From Allotamlana fucoidanivorans (GTDB lineage: Bacteria > Bacteroidota > Bacteroidia > Flavobacteriales > Flavobacteriaceae), in the NCBI RefSeq assembly GCF_006265225.1, contig NZ_VDCS01000003.1, positions 124,001 to 188,000 of the forward strand: a DNA stretch of 64,000 nt. The letters run 5' to 3'. Positions 29,325-38,459 of this stretch are shown here, in pieces (position 1 is the stretch's first letter; each line of letters begins with the position of its first letter). The position numbers and the translations under genes are program-made. Under the pieces are notes generated by a model. The model was given only the letters and a program-made list of their open reading frames with translations, did no database searches and was not told where the DNA came from.

Positions 29325-29573
29325 ATGAAAAAATTCAGAGTATTTATGCCTATAGTGGCATTTGTTTGTGCTATTGCCTTTTCTTTTGCATCTGTAAAAA
29401 TGGCTGATTCGGAACCCGGAACATTTATTCAAAATTCAAATCCTCAACAATGTCAGTCTGTTGCTGTTGATTGTGAGGGCGAAGGTGCTACATGTACCTA
29501 TTTTGGACAAAGCGTATATGGTTTAAGGGATGGTACGATATGTTCTCAATTACTGGAAAAAGATCCAGAATAA
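29325..29573 (+). CDS. Small secreted cysteine-rich peptide (DUF6520 type)
   Basis: Starting at the ATG at 29325, this 82-residue product has a signal sequence (KKFRVFMPIVAFVCAIAFSF), then a short acidic body with cysteines at about residues 43, 50, 57 and 73, enough for two disulfides. This is the DUF6520-type small protein seen beside MauE/DoxX genes in flavobacteria. An upstream ATG at 29301 would add eight residues. It is followed by a terminator. The neighbouring redox genes and TonB transducer make it a candidate secreted signal or substrate of the module (inference). Confidence 0.72.
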   Translation: MKKFRVFMPIVAFVCAIAFSFASVKMADSEPGTFIQNSNPQQCQSVAVDCEGEGATCTYFGQSVYGLRDGTICSQLLEKDPE

Positions 29574-29594
29574 TGAGTTCATATTAGTCAAGAA

Positions 29595-29630
29595 AGCGGC
29601 TGCCTGATTAAGGCAGCCCTTCTTTTTTGC
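29595..29630 (+). terminator. Rho-independent terminator after the small peptide gene
   Basis: GGCTGCCT at 29598-29605 pairs with AGGCAGCC at 29611-29618 around a 5-base loop and is followed by CTTCTTTTTT. It lies 24 bases after the peptide stop, between convergent genes. It ends the plus-strand unit that starts at 27687; the T-run on the opposite strand is weak. Confidence 0.85.
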
Positions 29631-29647
29631 TATCAACTCCTTCATTT

Positions 29648-31057
29648 TTAATCTGAAATAACAATCACATTAAACGCTTTCTCTGCAAGTTGAATTTGAA
29701 ATCCTTGACTTCTCAATACCTTTTTTATTGCCTCGAAATCAAATAAGTTGACATCGGTCTGAGGGATGTCAATATAGCTATGATCGGATATTTCATTAAT
29801 GATTGGCAACTGTAATTTGGGTGCAACCAAATAAAAAAGAGCTCCCAAATACCCATTTATACTTGTATTTGTAAAACTGATTCTGGTATACGTGTCTGTT
29901 ACAATTTCTGAATTTCCGCCTTTTGTCTTTAGTTTTTCTAAAGCCGCTTTAGAAGTCGTAATTTGCCAATACGGCAAGCTTCGTTTTTCAATGGCAACAT
30001 CAAACTCAAAATATGATTTCAAATCACTTTGCATTTTCTTCATCAAAAAAATAGGCGTCGCTCTTTTTTTTGGCACAATAAGACTATAAACAAAGAGGTT
30101 GTTTCGGGTTTCATAATTAATATTCTTAAAAAGAGTATCATTCTCAAGCTCTAAAACAACTTGGTTATAATTCCCTTTGTGAACATAATCTGACTTATAT
30201 ATAGCTCCTGTGTCGCCCCGATAGCCAAAATAGGCCAGCTTATACAATTCTGCTAAGGTTTCCCAGCCTTCTAAAACTCCTTTCTGCCCAAAGTAATCAT
30301 CCTTGCTTGCCGATATTATGGTTCTAGGTATTTTAGGAATCTTAGGAGAGTGGGGTTGATACTCGGCAAAAACTGACCGATATGAAAATGCTGTAGGCAG
30401 ACCACCATTACCATCTACTAAAAAAGGTTTTTTTCGTGTATACAGGTGTTCCTTTTCCTTTTGCAATCCCCTAAAAGATTTATCATGGTAAAAAAATGAC
30501 TTACCGCTTAGTAATGCTCGAAGTTTGTTTTCATCAAGCTTATATGTAATAGCCTTGATTACACCATTTTTATCTACCAGTATAACATTAGGTACCGCAT
30601 TGCTAGGTATTAGCTTTTGAAATAATTCTGAATCAAAAACGGAAGGCACATTCAATCCGAAGATAAGCTCTAACTTTTTGTACAATTCGTTGAAATTTTT
30701 CAAACTTGGTTCTGATCCTTTAAAATAGAACCTTTTTTCACTGGCACCTCTTGAATTACCACTTATCAGGAAAATAGTCACGCTATCCTTATATTTCTTA
30801 TGTAATTCGTTTACGTTTTTGAGGCTTTGAACCGCCCCTGAACAATACCTGCTCCATAAATACAACACATAAGGCTTACCCTTCAAGTCTTCAGAACGCA
30901 CTTTCTTTTCTGAATAATTCTGAATACCCTGCATTTCAAAAAAAGGCATGGGCTTTCCTATTTCTGGAAAATGATTAACACTAGATTGTGCACATAAACC
31001 TGAAACTCCAAAAAGGATTAACAAACGAAATACAAACCTAAATTTTTCAACTCTCAT
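29648..31057 (-). CDS. TlpA/redoxin-like secreted protein with a single active-site cysteine
   Basis: The 469-residue protein has a signal peptide (ending GLCAQ), a thioredoxin-like TlpA domain (about 30-185, GKPYVLYLWSRYCSGAVQS and PNVILVDKNGVIK) and a C-terminal beta/alpha domain (about 230-469) of the kind found with SusC/SusD pairs. In the place of the usual CxxC only one cysteine is seen (SRYCSGA near residue 70), so a classical dithiol reductase activity is doubtful. It follows the SusD gene by 29 bases and is probably the last gene of the sigma/FecR/SusCD operon. Confidence 0.78.
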   Translation of the reverse strand: MRVEKFRFVFRLLILFGVSGLCAQSSVNHFPEIGKPMPFFEMQGIQNYSEKKVRSEDLKGKPYVLYLWSRYCSGAVQSLKNVNELHKKYKDSVTIFLISGNSRGASEKRFYFKGSEPSLKNFNELYKKLELIFGLNVPSVFDSELFQKLIPSNAVPNVILVDKNGVIKAITYKLDENKLRALLSGKSFFYHDKSFRGLQKEKEHLYTRKKPFLVDGNGGLPTAFSYRSVFAEYQPHSPKIPKIPRTIISASKDDYFGQKGVLEGWETLAELYKLAYFGYRGDTGAIYKSDYVHKGNYNQVVLELENDTLFKNINYETRNNLFVYSLIVPKKRATPIFLMKKMQSDLKSYFEFDVAIEKRSLPYWQITTSKAALEKLKTKGGNSEIVTDTYTRISFTNTSINGYLGALFYLVAPKLQLPIINEISDHSYIDIPQTDVNLFDFEAIKKVLRSQGFQIQLAEKAFNVIVISD

Positions 31058-31086
31058 TTGGCTTCTATTTTTATTTTTTAAAATTG

Positions 31087-32481
31087 TTAGTATCCTTCGT
31101 TTTGTGTTAAGTTTGGATTTTTTGCAAGCTCCTGCTCTGGTATTGGATATTTTTCGTTAGTTTCAGACCAACTCCCATGCTTTACTGATAAAATATCTGA
31201 AGCTTTCCCTGTTCGTATAAGATCAAACCAGCGATGCCCTTGTTCTGTAAAAAGTTCAATTCTTCTTTCTTTACGAACAGCATCCAGTAAGTCCTTAGAA
31301 GTATTTGCATTAGTAAATGATAATCCTGCTCGACCACGTATGACGTTAATATCATCCTGCGCTCCCGATAGATCCCCTAACTGCACCCTAGCTTCAGCAC
31401 GAATCAAATACAACTCTGCTAAGCGGAAAACTGTGCTGTATTCTGAAGGCGGGTCAATAGTAAATCGAATTTTATATTTATATGCGTAATAAGCTAAATT
31501 ACTCCCTTCTCCAACCGTGGTTATCCAATGCTCAAAACGATGGTCTCCTGATTCAAATGCCGTTATTAATCCATCGCTTAAGGCTACAGGATTTAGAAAA
31601 TAATTCACACTTCGTATAATAAAAGCTGCGCCGTCATTAGTATGACCCGTAGTACCAACTGGAGCGAGTTGCCAAATAGCCTCTTCGCTATTAGCCAAGA
31701 AAACATCGTCAAGATTGTTCAAAATGGTGTATTGCGAACTCGTATTAATGACTTCAGACACCTTTTCCTCTACAAGACTCCAATCCTCTTGATATAAATA
31801 TACGCGAGCCAACAATGCGGTTGCAGCATAGCGATTGAGATGGGAGCGAATCCCATCACGGTACTCTGGTGCCAACAAATCTACCGCAGTTTCTAAATCC
31901 ACTATGATTTTTTGATAACATTTTTCCTTAGAATCGCGACTGGCTAATGCATTTGTAGTATAATCGGTTGAAAGAATTAAAGGGACACCGCCGTATAGAT
32001 TTACTAAATTAAAATATGTAAAAGCTCGAATAGCAATTACTTCGCCTTTAAGTTGTTGCTTTAAGGTTTCACTAATAGCATGAGACGCAGCTAAACCTTC
32101 TAATACTGTATTACAATGGTAAATGATATTGTAAGCCGAAGACCATATACTTAGGTTAATACTACTATCAGGAGCTATAGTGTTGTCATAAAAAAACGGG
32201 TATTCAGGAAATGCCAAGGTATTATACAAATCCAGTTCATCTGAAGACACTCCTGTTAAAACTGTAATGGAGTTTACGCTTCCACTTGCAAATCCCGAGA
32301 AATTAAAAAGTCTATGATAAATACCATCTACTGCTGCTGTAGCAAGATTTTCACTTTGATAAACCACTGCACTAACTACTCTAGAATTTGGCGGGTCAAC
32401 CTCTACAAATTCTTCACATGAAAAGCATGTAATCAATGCCATTACCGTAACTATTCGATATATATGTTTTATTTTATTCAT
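31087..32481 (-). CDS. SusD/RagB family outer-membrane lipoprotein (transducer module)
   Basis: The 464-residue lipoprotein has a lipobox (ITCFSCEEF) at residues 17-25 and SusD features: VEVDPPNSRVVSAVVYQSE at the mature start, GEVIAIRAFTYFNLVNLYGG, the C-terminal LFTEQGHRWFDLIRTG and the ending KNPNLTQNEGY. It partners with the SusC-type protein 12 bases upstream. Because the partner has an STN domain and a sigma/FecR pair, the complex may recognise a peptide or other signal rather than only glycans. Confidence 0.9.
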   Translation of the reverse strand: MNKIKHIYRIVTVMALITCFSCEEFVEVDPPNSRVVSAVVYQSENLATAAVDGIYHRLFNFSGFASGSVNSITVLTGVSSDELDLYNTLAFPEYPFFYDNTIAPDSSINLSIWSSAYNIIYHCNTVLEGLAASHAISETLKQQLKGEVIAIRAFTYFNLVNLYGGVPLILSTDYTTNALASRDSKEKCYQKIIVDLETAVDLLAPEYRDGIRSHLNRYAATALLARVYLYQEDWSLVEEKVSEVINTSSQYTILNNLDDVFLANSEEAIWQLAPVGTTGHTNDGAAFIIRSVNYFLNPVALSDGLITAFESGDHRFEHWITTVGEGSNLAYYAYKYKIRFTIDPPSEYSTVFRLAELYLIRAEARVQLGDLSGAQDDINVIRGRAGLSFTNANTSKDLLDAVRKERRIELFTEQGHRWFDLIRTGKASDILSVKHGSWSETNEKYPIPEQELAKNPNLTQNEGY

Positions 32482-32493
32482 AATACTTAAGAT

Positions 32494-35400
32494 TTAAAAA
32501 GTTAACTGAACTCCTGCCGTTACTGTGCGAAGTGGCGGTAGATTTCTAAGTGACCCTAAAGGAGCTGATTCTGGGTCTAAACCTTTGTAATTCGTAAAAG
32601 TTAATAAGTTCTGCCCATGCAAATACAGTCTAACGGATTTCAATCCTGAAAGGCCTAAAACTGTTGATGGCAATTGATAGGAAAGTGATAGGGTTCGTAA
32701 TCGAATAAATGAAGCATCTGTAACAGACATGTCGCTAAGCGCTGCTCTATTATAAGTCCTATTAGAAGTGGATGAAACCGAGAACTTTTGAATATGGCTC
32801 ATATCGCCTTCTTCCTGCCAACGATTCATAACCAAAGTTGCTTGGTTCAGTTCATTTCGTCCTGGTGTAGCAAATAAAGACAGGTGGTTTCTCCCTTTTT
32901 GTTTAACAAATTGAAAAAAGAAATCTAGACTAAATCCTTTATAACTTATAGTGTTATTCAATCCGCCAAAATATTGTCGGCCCATATCTTGAATAATGGT
33001 ACGATCTTTATAATCAAAACGCTCATCTTCATTTACATCGTCCATGACAAACAAGCCCGTTTCTGAGTCTACACCCAGATTATGATATAACAAGGCACTA
33101 TTTAAGGAATGACCTACACGATAACGATTGGCATAAGAACTCTCTTCTAAATTTTCAAATTCTAGGAGTTCATTTTTAGGGAATGTAAGAGTGAGGTTGG
33201 TCTTCCAATTAAAATTTGTCCCTTGGATATTCGAACTCATAAGCTGCAATTCCCAACCTCTGTTTTCTACAGTAGCCGGTAAATTTGCCTGAATAGAAGT
33301 AAAACCAGTAAGTGCCGGGAGCGAATACCCCACTAATTGATTTGAAGATCGGTTACGGTACCAGCTTGCAGAGAGCATTAAGCGGTCTTTAAAAAAGATA
33401 AACTCTCCAGCTAGCTCCAACTTTTTATTCACTTCCCACGAATAATTCGGATTGGCCAATTGCGTTGGATACAATCCGTTAATACCATTAGTTGATTGAT
33501 ACGTATCATAATACCCATAATCAGAAATTTGATCATTGCCAGAGGTACCATAACTTCCTCGAAGTTTTCCAAAACTTAAAACGGGTAGTGATTCCTTTAT
33601 AAAGGTCATATTTGAAAACACCCAGGCTGCACCTACAGCTCCAAAATTTCCAAATTTTCGTCCAGAACCAAAGCGTGAGGAGCCGTCTCTTCGTCCTGTA
33701 AAATTTAAAAACAAACTCTTATTCCAGTTATATGCCAAACGACCAAATATGGCATTATAAGCATATTCTCGATCATCCTGAATCAAGAAACTCTGTCTTT
33801 CTGCCGTCGCAAAATTGTCCATCATGCGCTCGTCAACAAATCCTTGTCCAGAAATTAATATACGATTGGAATTGCTCCTCTGAAATGTTACTCCTGCCAG
33901 AGCTTCTAATTCATTTTTACCAAATACAAATGAGTAGTTCAGTTGAGGCTCTAAAATATAGGATTCTCGTTTTGCTGTATCCCGTTGGGCATTATTTTCT
34001 TGTTCAAAATTGGGGTCTTTGCTACTTATTGGGTCTTTTGCTAGAGCATCACTATGATAGCTGGTATAGCCCATATTTAGCTTTGCCCAAAATTTATCCA
34101 AGAGTTCATATTGCAGTACCGCATTAACTACCAAATTCTCTGTCCTAATTTTTTGAGTTTTTAGTAAATCTGCCATGGGGTTTGACCAGCTAGAATCTTC
34201 CCAATTTAAGCTGCCGTCTTCAAGGTATAATGCAGGTGCATTTGGTGCCAAAGTGATCGCATTTTCAATAAATTGGTTTGAGTTAAAGCTTTCATTAGTA
34301 TCGATACCATAACTACTTGACATAGTAAAACGAAACCGATTATCGACACTATAGTGATTCAAATTAAAATTTCCAGTAAATTTCTTGTATCCAAAATCTC
34401 CAGGAAATACCAAAGATTCGGTATGATGTCCTAACCCAAATAAAAAAGATGTGCTTTCTGAGCCACCAGACAGTGCTTTTTGCACATCTGAAATGAATGC
34501 CGTTTCGCCAAGTAGTGTCTCTTGCCAATCTGTATAACGGTCTTGATCCCATAATAGTAAGTCTGGCGCATTAGACGCCCTTGGTGTTCTGTTTTCATTG
34601 GTAAAAGCCTCCTGACGCATCTCTAAATAATCCGCGGTGTGAAGCATATCCAATTTTTTAGAAATTCGACCTATTCCTGAATAGGCACTCAAATTTAAAC
34701 TAGCCTTTCCTGCCTTTCCTTTTTTTGTGGTAATTAATACGACACCATTGGCTCCCCGTGAACCATAAATAGCTGTAGCATCCGCATCTTTTAGCACTTC
34801 AATGCTTTCTATGTTAGCTGGATTTAGATTACTTAAGGGGTCGACACCTGAAATGGCATAGAGACCGAAAGCATCTACTGCTGCTGCATTTATGGGAACA
34901 CCATCCACAACATAAAGTGGTAAATTTCCATCATCCCGAAGGCTGTTCCGTCCTCGAATTCGAATTACTGGATTTGCTCCTGGCATACTGTTTACCTGAT
35001 TAACTTCCACGCCCGCCATTCTGCCTTGTAGGGCTTGTAATGGATTGACTACTGGCTGTAGTTCAATATCTTTGGCCACCACACGACTGATGTTTCCAGT
35101 GCGTTCTTTTTCAGATACTGAATAATACCCCGCATTAATAGTTACGGCATCTAAGGCGGTAATGGCTTCTTTTAATTGTACATTAATTAGGGTACGGTTA
35201 TTTATGGCTATGTTTTGAGTCTCATACCCCATTATTGTGAAAACCAAGGTGTCCTTAGGTTTGGCTTGTATCTCATAACCACCATCAAAATTAGAAACCA
35301 CACCATGGCTGGTACCAAGAACCAAGATATGCACCCCAGTAATGGGCACCTGTTTTTCATCGGTTATGATGCCTTTAACTTCAATCTTTCCCTGTCTCTT

Positions 35401-35778
35401 TGATTTTAAAGCTTTTCGGGTTATGACGATATGATGATCCTCCAACTCTGAAACTTTATAAAGGTGTTTTGGTAAATACTGCTTTAACAGGGTAGTAATC
35501 TTTACCACACCTTTTTTGAGTTGTATGGGGGCCAAATCTTCAAAAATATGAGATTGATAGATAAAGGTATAATCGCTTTGTTTTCTTATGAGTTCTAAAA
35601 GGGCTTCAATGGTCATGGTTTGGTCGGTAGCTATGGTTATCTCTGTGTTTTGAGACAGCATAGGGTTGGAAGTGAAACCAAAAACCACAGTAAAACTTAA
35701 AAGCACTAAGGTTTTCATAAGGCATTTGAGCAGGCTTTTCTTAACCAAGAAAAACCCATTTGTTAATTTAATTTGCAT
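32494..35778 (-). CDS. STN-domain SusC/RagA TonB-dependent transducer
   Basis: The 1094-residue protein has a signal sequence, then an STN domain (about 45-125, TMTIEALLELIRKQSDYTFIY), a carboxypeptidase-regulatory-like domain (GIITDEKQVPITGVHILV), the plug (LYVVDGVPINAA, SIEVLKDADATAIYGSRGANG) and a long beta-barrel. STN domains transmit ligand binding to FecR-type anti-sigma proteins. The adjacent FecR and ECF sigma genes complete the cell-surface signalling set. It likely senses and imports a ligand with the SusD protein. Confidence 0.93.
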   Translation of the reverse strand: MQIKLTNGFFLVKKSLLKCLMKTLVLLSFTVVFGFTSNPMLSQNTEITIATDQTMTIEALLELIRKQSDYTFIYQSHIFEDLAPIQLKKGVVKITTLLKQYLPKHLYKVSELEDHHIVITRKALKSKRQGKIEVKGIITDEKQVPITGVHILVLGTSHGVVSNFDGGYEIQAKPKDTLVFTIMGYETQNIAINNRTLINVQLKEAITALDAVTINAGYYSVSEKERTGNISRVVAKDIELQPVVNPLQALQGRMAGVEVNQVNSMPGANPVIRIRGRNSLRDDGNLPLYVVDGVPINAAAVDAFGLYAISGVDPLSNLNPANIESIEVLKDADATAIYGSRGANGVVLITTKKGKAGKASLNLSAYSGIGRISKKLDMLHTADYLEMRQEAFTNENRTPRASNAPDLLLWDQDRYTDWQETLLGETAFISDVQKALSGGSESTSFLFGLGHHTESLVFPGDFGYKKFTGNFNLNHYSVDNRFRFTMSSSYGIDTNESFNSNQFIENAITLAPNAPALYLEDGSLNWEDSSWSNPMADLLKTQKIRTENLVVNAVLQYELLDKFWAKLNMGYTSYHSDALAKDPISSKDPNFEQENNAQRDTAKRESYILEPQLNYSFVFGKNELEALAGVTFQRSNSNRILISGQGFVDERMMDNFATAERQSFLIQDDREYAYNAIFGRLAYNWNKSLFLNFTGRRDGSSRFGSGRKFGNFGAVGAAWVFSNMTFIKESLPVLSFGKLRGSYGTSGNDQISDYGYYDTYQSTNGINGLYPTQLANPNYSWEVNKKLELAGEFIFFKDRLMLSASWYRNRSSNQLVGYSLPALTGFTSIQANLPATVENRGWELQLMSSNIQGTNFNWKTNLTLTFPKNELLEFENLEESSYANRYRVGHSLNSALLYHNLGVDSETGLFVMDDVNEDERFDYKDRTIIQDMGRQYFGGLNNTISYKGFSLDFFFQFVKQKGRNHLSLFATPGRNELNQATLVMNRWQEEGDMSHIQKFSVSSTSNRTYNRAALSDMSVTDASFIRLRTLSLSYQLPSTVLGLSGLKSVRLYLHGQNLLTFTNYKGLDPESAPLGSLRNLPPLRTVTAGVQLTF

Positions 35779-35866
35779 AAATTTGCGTATTAGTTAGTTT
35801 TTAAACTGATTAATCTTAAGGGGATTCAGCTGCACTGTCCAGGTCATAGCTTTGTTCCCTTTCTTT

Positions 35867-37018
35867 TTATTTTATAGTTACGGTCTTGTTGTTTATGTCA
35901 TAGGCAGTAATGGCGTTAGTGATTTGTATTCCTTTTAATATATCGTTCAGGTGTTGTGTTTTACTGAGTATGCCGCTAAACTTTACGGTTTCTAAATGAG
36001 CATCTTCAAAATGAACATCTACATCATACCATCTGGAAAGCACCTGCATGATTTCCTTTAAGGGCTTGTCTTTAAAGTTGAAATACCCATTCATCCATGC
36101 GGTGGCATATTCGGTGTTGATTTTAGTTATGTTGAGTCGTTTAGATTGACGATTTAATATGGCTTGGTCTCCTGGTTTTAATGCCCTTGTTTTGTGGTCT
36201 ATTTCAAGAGTGATACGCCCTTCGGTTAGGGTAGTAACAATATTGGGCTCGTCTGAATAAGTTTTTACATTGAATTTGGTGCCTACCACTTCTATAGTTT
36301 GGTGTTTTGTGCGAACCTGAAACATGTCTTTGTTTGGGTCTGTACTTGGGCTTACTTCAAAAAAGGCTTCACCGTATAAAAGTTCAACTATTCGAGGTGC
36401 ACCTTTTTTAAAGGCCGCTGGATATTTTAATTTGGTATCTGCATTCAACCACACTATGGTGCCGTCTGATAAGGCTATTTGATACTGTCCGCCTCTTGGG
36501 ACGGTCAAATAATTAAATACTTCAAATGTATGGGTTGATTCATTGTGATATTCTAACCGCTTTCCATTGCTTTGGACTAACTCATTTTTAAAAGGGACTC
36601 CCTTTTCTAAAGCAATTTCTGAACCATCTGAAAGTGTTAATATAGCCTTATCGGTTCCGGCTAAGACTTGAGATTCTTCAGACTTCAAGTGTTCATTTGT
36701 TGGGCTTAGGGTTAATATCACATAGGCTACAGAAATCAATAAAATAAGCACAGCGGCCACTTTATAAAAAGATGCTATTAATGGTTTTGGTTTAGGTTCA
36801 AGTTGAGATGCTACTTTTTTCCAATCATTTTCAGTGTCAATAGATTGTAGTTGCTTGACATTATATTCAACAGCTTCCTCGTTCAACGCATCTAGCATAT
36901 CACTTTTTGTAGCAGCATCGAATAAATTGGTTGCTTTGAGGTCTTTTGGCTCCTCTCCTTTTGATATGGCTTTCGCCGTTTTCCTCGCTAAGGTAAAAAT
37001 GCGTTTATAAATACTCAT
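35867..37018 (-). CDS. FecR-type anti-sigma factor (DUF4974)
   Basis: The 383-residue protein has a cytoplasmic N-terminus, a single membrane helix (about 85-105, FYKVAAVLILLISVAYVILTL), a FecR domain (about 165-270, YLTVPRGGQYQIALSDGTIVWLN and VVGTKFNVKTY) and a C-terminal DUF4974 domain ending TAYDINNKTVTIK that contacts the STN domain. It lies between the sigma factor (57 bases upstream) and the transducer. Together they should control the SusCD/TlpA genes in response to a ligand. Confidence 0.92.
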   Translation of the reverse strand: MSIYKRIFTLARKTAKAISKGEEPKDLKATNLFDAATKSDMLDALNEEAVEYNVKQLQSIDTENDWKKVASQLEPKPKPLIASFYKVAAVLILLISVAYVILTLSPTNEHLKSEESQVLAGTDKAILTLSDGSEIALEKGVPFKNELVQSNGKRLEYHNESTHTFEVFNYLTVPRGGQYQIALSDGTIVWLNADTKLKYPAAFKKGAPRIVELLYGEAFFEVSPSTDPNKDMFQVRTKHQTIEVVGTKFNVKTYSDEPNIVTTLTEGRITLEIDHKTRALKPGDQAILNRQSKRLNITKINTEYATAWMNGYFNFKDKPLKEIMQVLSRWYDVDVHFEDAHLETVKFSGILSKTQHLNDILKGIQITNAITAYDINNKTVTIK

Positions 37019-37075
37019 AGAAATTGTTTTGTACTTCTATGACATGGAATAATAAAATGCGTCTACAAGACCTGA

Positions 37076-37618
37076 TTAAAAAATCAGGAAAAATTGATTT
37101 AATTGGCTCAAAATACCCTTTAACTTTAAATAAGCGCGACTTTTTTGGGTACGAACCGTACTTGGTGTGATGGCGAGCTCTTCAGCAATTTCTTTGGTGG
37201 TATAATCTTTTAGAGTAAGCTCAATTACTTTAGCCGTTTGTTTGGGTAAGGTTTTAATAGCTTTATACAAATGGGCATAGGTTTCTACCATGGTTATATC
37301 TGCTAAAACAACGACTTCATGTTTCAAATTTTCAATATCTATAGATGTGGTTTTTCGCATCTGTTTAGCCTGCTTGCTATGTAAATAATTCAAACAACGG
37401 TTTTTTACCATGGTATATAAATAGGCTTTTACCGCATTTTGGTTTTTAAGTTCTGGCTGTTTTTCCCATACTGAAATAAACACCTCCTGCACGAGGTCTT
37501 TAGCACTATCCATATCGTTAAGATACCGCTTAGCAAATAGACACAGCGAGGGGTAAAGCGTATCAAAAAGTACTTTGAACCCTTTTAAGCTTGTAAAATG
37601 TAATGTACCACTTGGCAT
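37076..37618 (-). CDS. ECF RNA polymerase sigma factor (FecI-like)
   Basis: The 180-residue protein has region 2 (LCLFAKRYLNDMDSAKDLVQEVFISVWEK) and region 4 (LPKQTAKVIELTLKDYTTKEIAEELAITPSTVRTQKSRAY) of extracytoplasmic-function sigma factors, Bacteroidetes type. It is the first gene of a minus-strand sigma-FecR-SusC-SusD-TlpA operon. Its target promoters are not identified, but autoregulation of the downstream operon is the standard expectation. Confidence 0.92.
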   Translation of the reverse strand: MPSGTLHFTSLKGFKVLFDTLYPSLCLFAKRYLNDMDSAKDLVQEVFISVWEKQPELKNQNAVKAYLYTMVKNRCLNYLHSKQAKQMRKTTSIDIENLKHEVVVLADITMVETYAHLYKAIKTLPKQTAKVIELTLKDYTTKEIAEELAITPSTVRTQKSRAYLKLKGILSQLNQFFLIF

Positions 37619-37998
37619 AGGCCGTTGGTATTAATTTAAGATAACTCTCATAGTATTGTGCGTAACAAACCCTTAGGAAAAGGGTATAAACCCAATAGGT
37701 TTAAACAACATTAAAAATGTGTAGAAAAAATTGGGCGCAGCACTCTACTTACCTAAACTGAGGTACTGGTATACCTTGCACTGATAAGAGAGCCCACGCC
37801 CGGGTCGTGAGCCAATCTACTTATCATCTCTAGTGCAAAAAATTACCAGTTTTCAGTTTAGAGACTCTAAGCGATAGCTTCTAATATTTTAATACGAAGA
37901 ATCGCAAATATATGTATTCACTAACAAATATAGGACAAATATTTTGATTGGACACTATCGTGACCAACATTCAACTTCCTTATGTTTTCCTTTGCTTA
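37619..37998. other. Intergenic region between the sigma gene and the defence island
   Basis: 380 bases without a convincing gene. It holds the sigma-gene leader, the structured inverted-repeat element at 37754-37860, and TATATTTG-type (TAnnTTTG) elements on the minus strand at 37905-37912 and 37925-37932 that could be -7 promoter boxes for transcription toward the structured element and sigma gene. The region is also the boundary between two cargo modules. Confidence 0.5.
37754..37860. repeat. 107-base nested inverted repeat; candidate structured RNA or small non-autonomous element
   Basis: Four nested arm pairs fold on one another: TAAACTGA (37754-37761) with TCAGTTTA (37853-37860), ACTGGTA (37765-37771) with TACCAGT (37844-37850), GCACT (37778-37782) with AGTGC (37832-37836) and GATAAG (37783-37788) with CTTATC (37820-37825). 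The centre is GC-rich around CCCGGG at 37799-37804. The nested pairing is far beyond chance for such AT-rich DNA. It is either an RNA structure or a mobile-element-like inverted repeat; no target-site duplication is obvious. Confidence 0.55.
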
Positions 37999-38286
37999 AT
38001 GCCTAGCAATAAGAATAATCAAAAGATATACCTTACAAGTAAATATGTATGTAAGTACATAAGTGAGGAGTGGCTTATTGATGGGAAGTCTACTAGAGAA
38101 TATGGTAAGATATATGGTGTACATAAAAATACCATCGAAAAAATAATGGAGAAGGATGGATATAACTTACCCTTATACACATTATCCATTATTTGCTTCA
38201 ATAAAGGCGTAAAACTATCTGATTTTTTTAAACTAGTAGAAAACAAATATGGAGGAAAACTAAATGATTCATTTATTTTGAAATAA
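37999..38286 (+). CDS. Small XRE-like helix-turn-helix protein
   Basis: From the ATG at 37999 the product is 95 residues, with a helix-turn-helix-like stretch (KSTREYGKIYGVHKNTIEKIMEKDGYNLPLYTLSIICF). The rest resembles the C-terminal half of XRE repressors (GVKLSDFFKLVE). A TTG start at 37948 would add 17 residues. It is the first gene of the defence-type island and could regulate it. Weak family signal. Confidence 0.55.
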   Translation: MPSNKNNQKIYLTSKYVCKYISEEWLIDGKSTREYGKIYGVHKNTIEKIMEKDGYNLPLYTLSIICFNKGVKLSDFFKLVENKYGGKLNDSFILK

Positions 38287-38385
38287 AAAATGTATCTCAT
38301 TGATTATTCTGAACCTCGCCTTTGACGATTGGTTTTTCGTGTTAGATATTTATTAAAAAAAACTTATTCAACGTAAGAACTTGTT

Positions 38386-38393
38386 TATTTTTG
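38386..38393 (+). promoter_or_regulatory. Possible TAnnTTTG promoter -7 box for the HTH gene at 38460
   Basis: TATTTTTG matches the Bacteroidetes -7 consensus 67 bases upstream of the ATG. No clear TTG -33 box is seen at the right distance, so the call is tentative. Confidence 0.35.
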
Positions 38394-38459
38394 AAAGGAT
38401 GTGAAACAATAATTTTTTATCCAACTAAATAGCTTCTAATTAATAACAAAAATTGCAGT

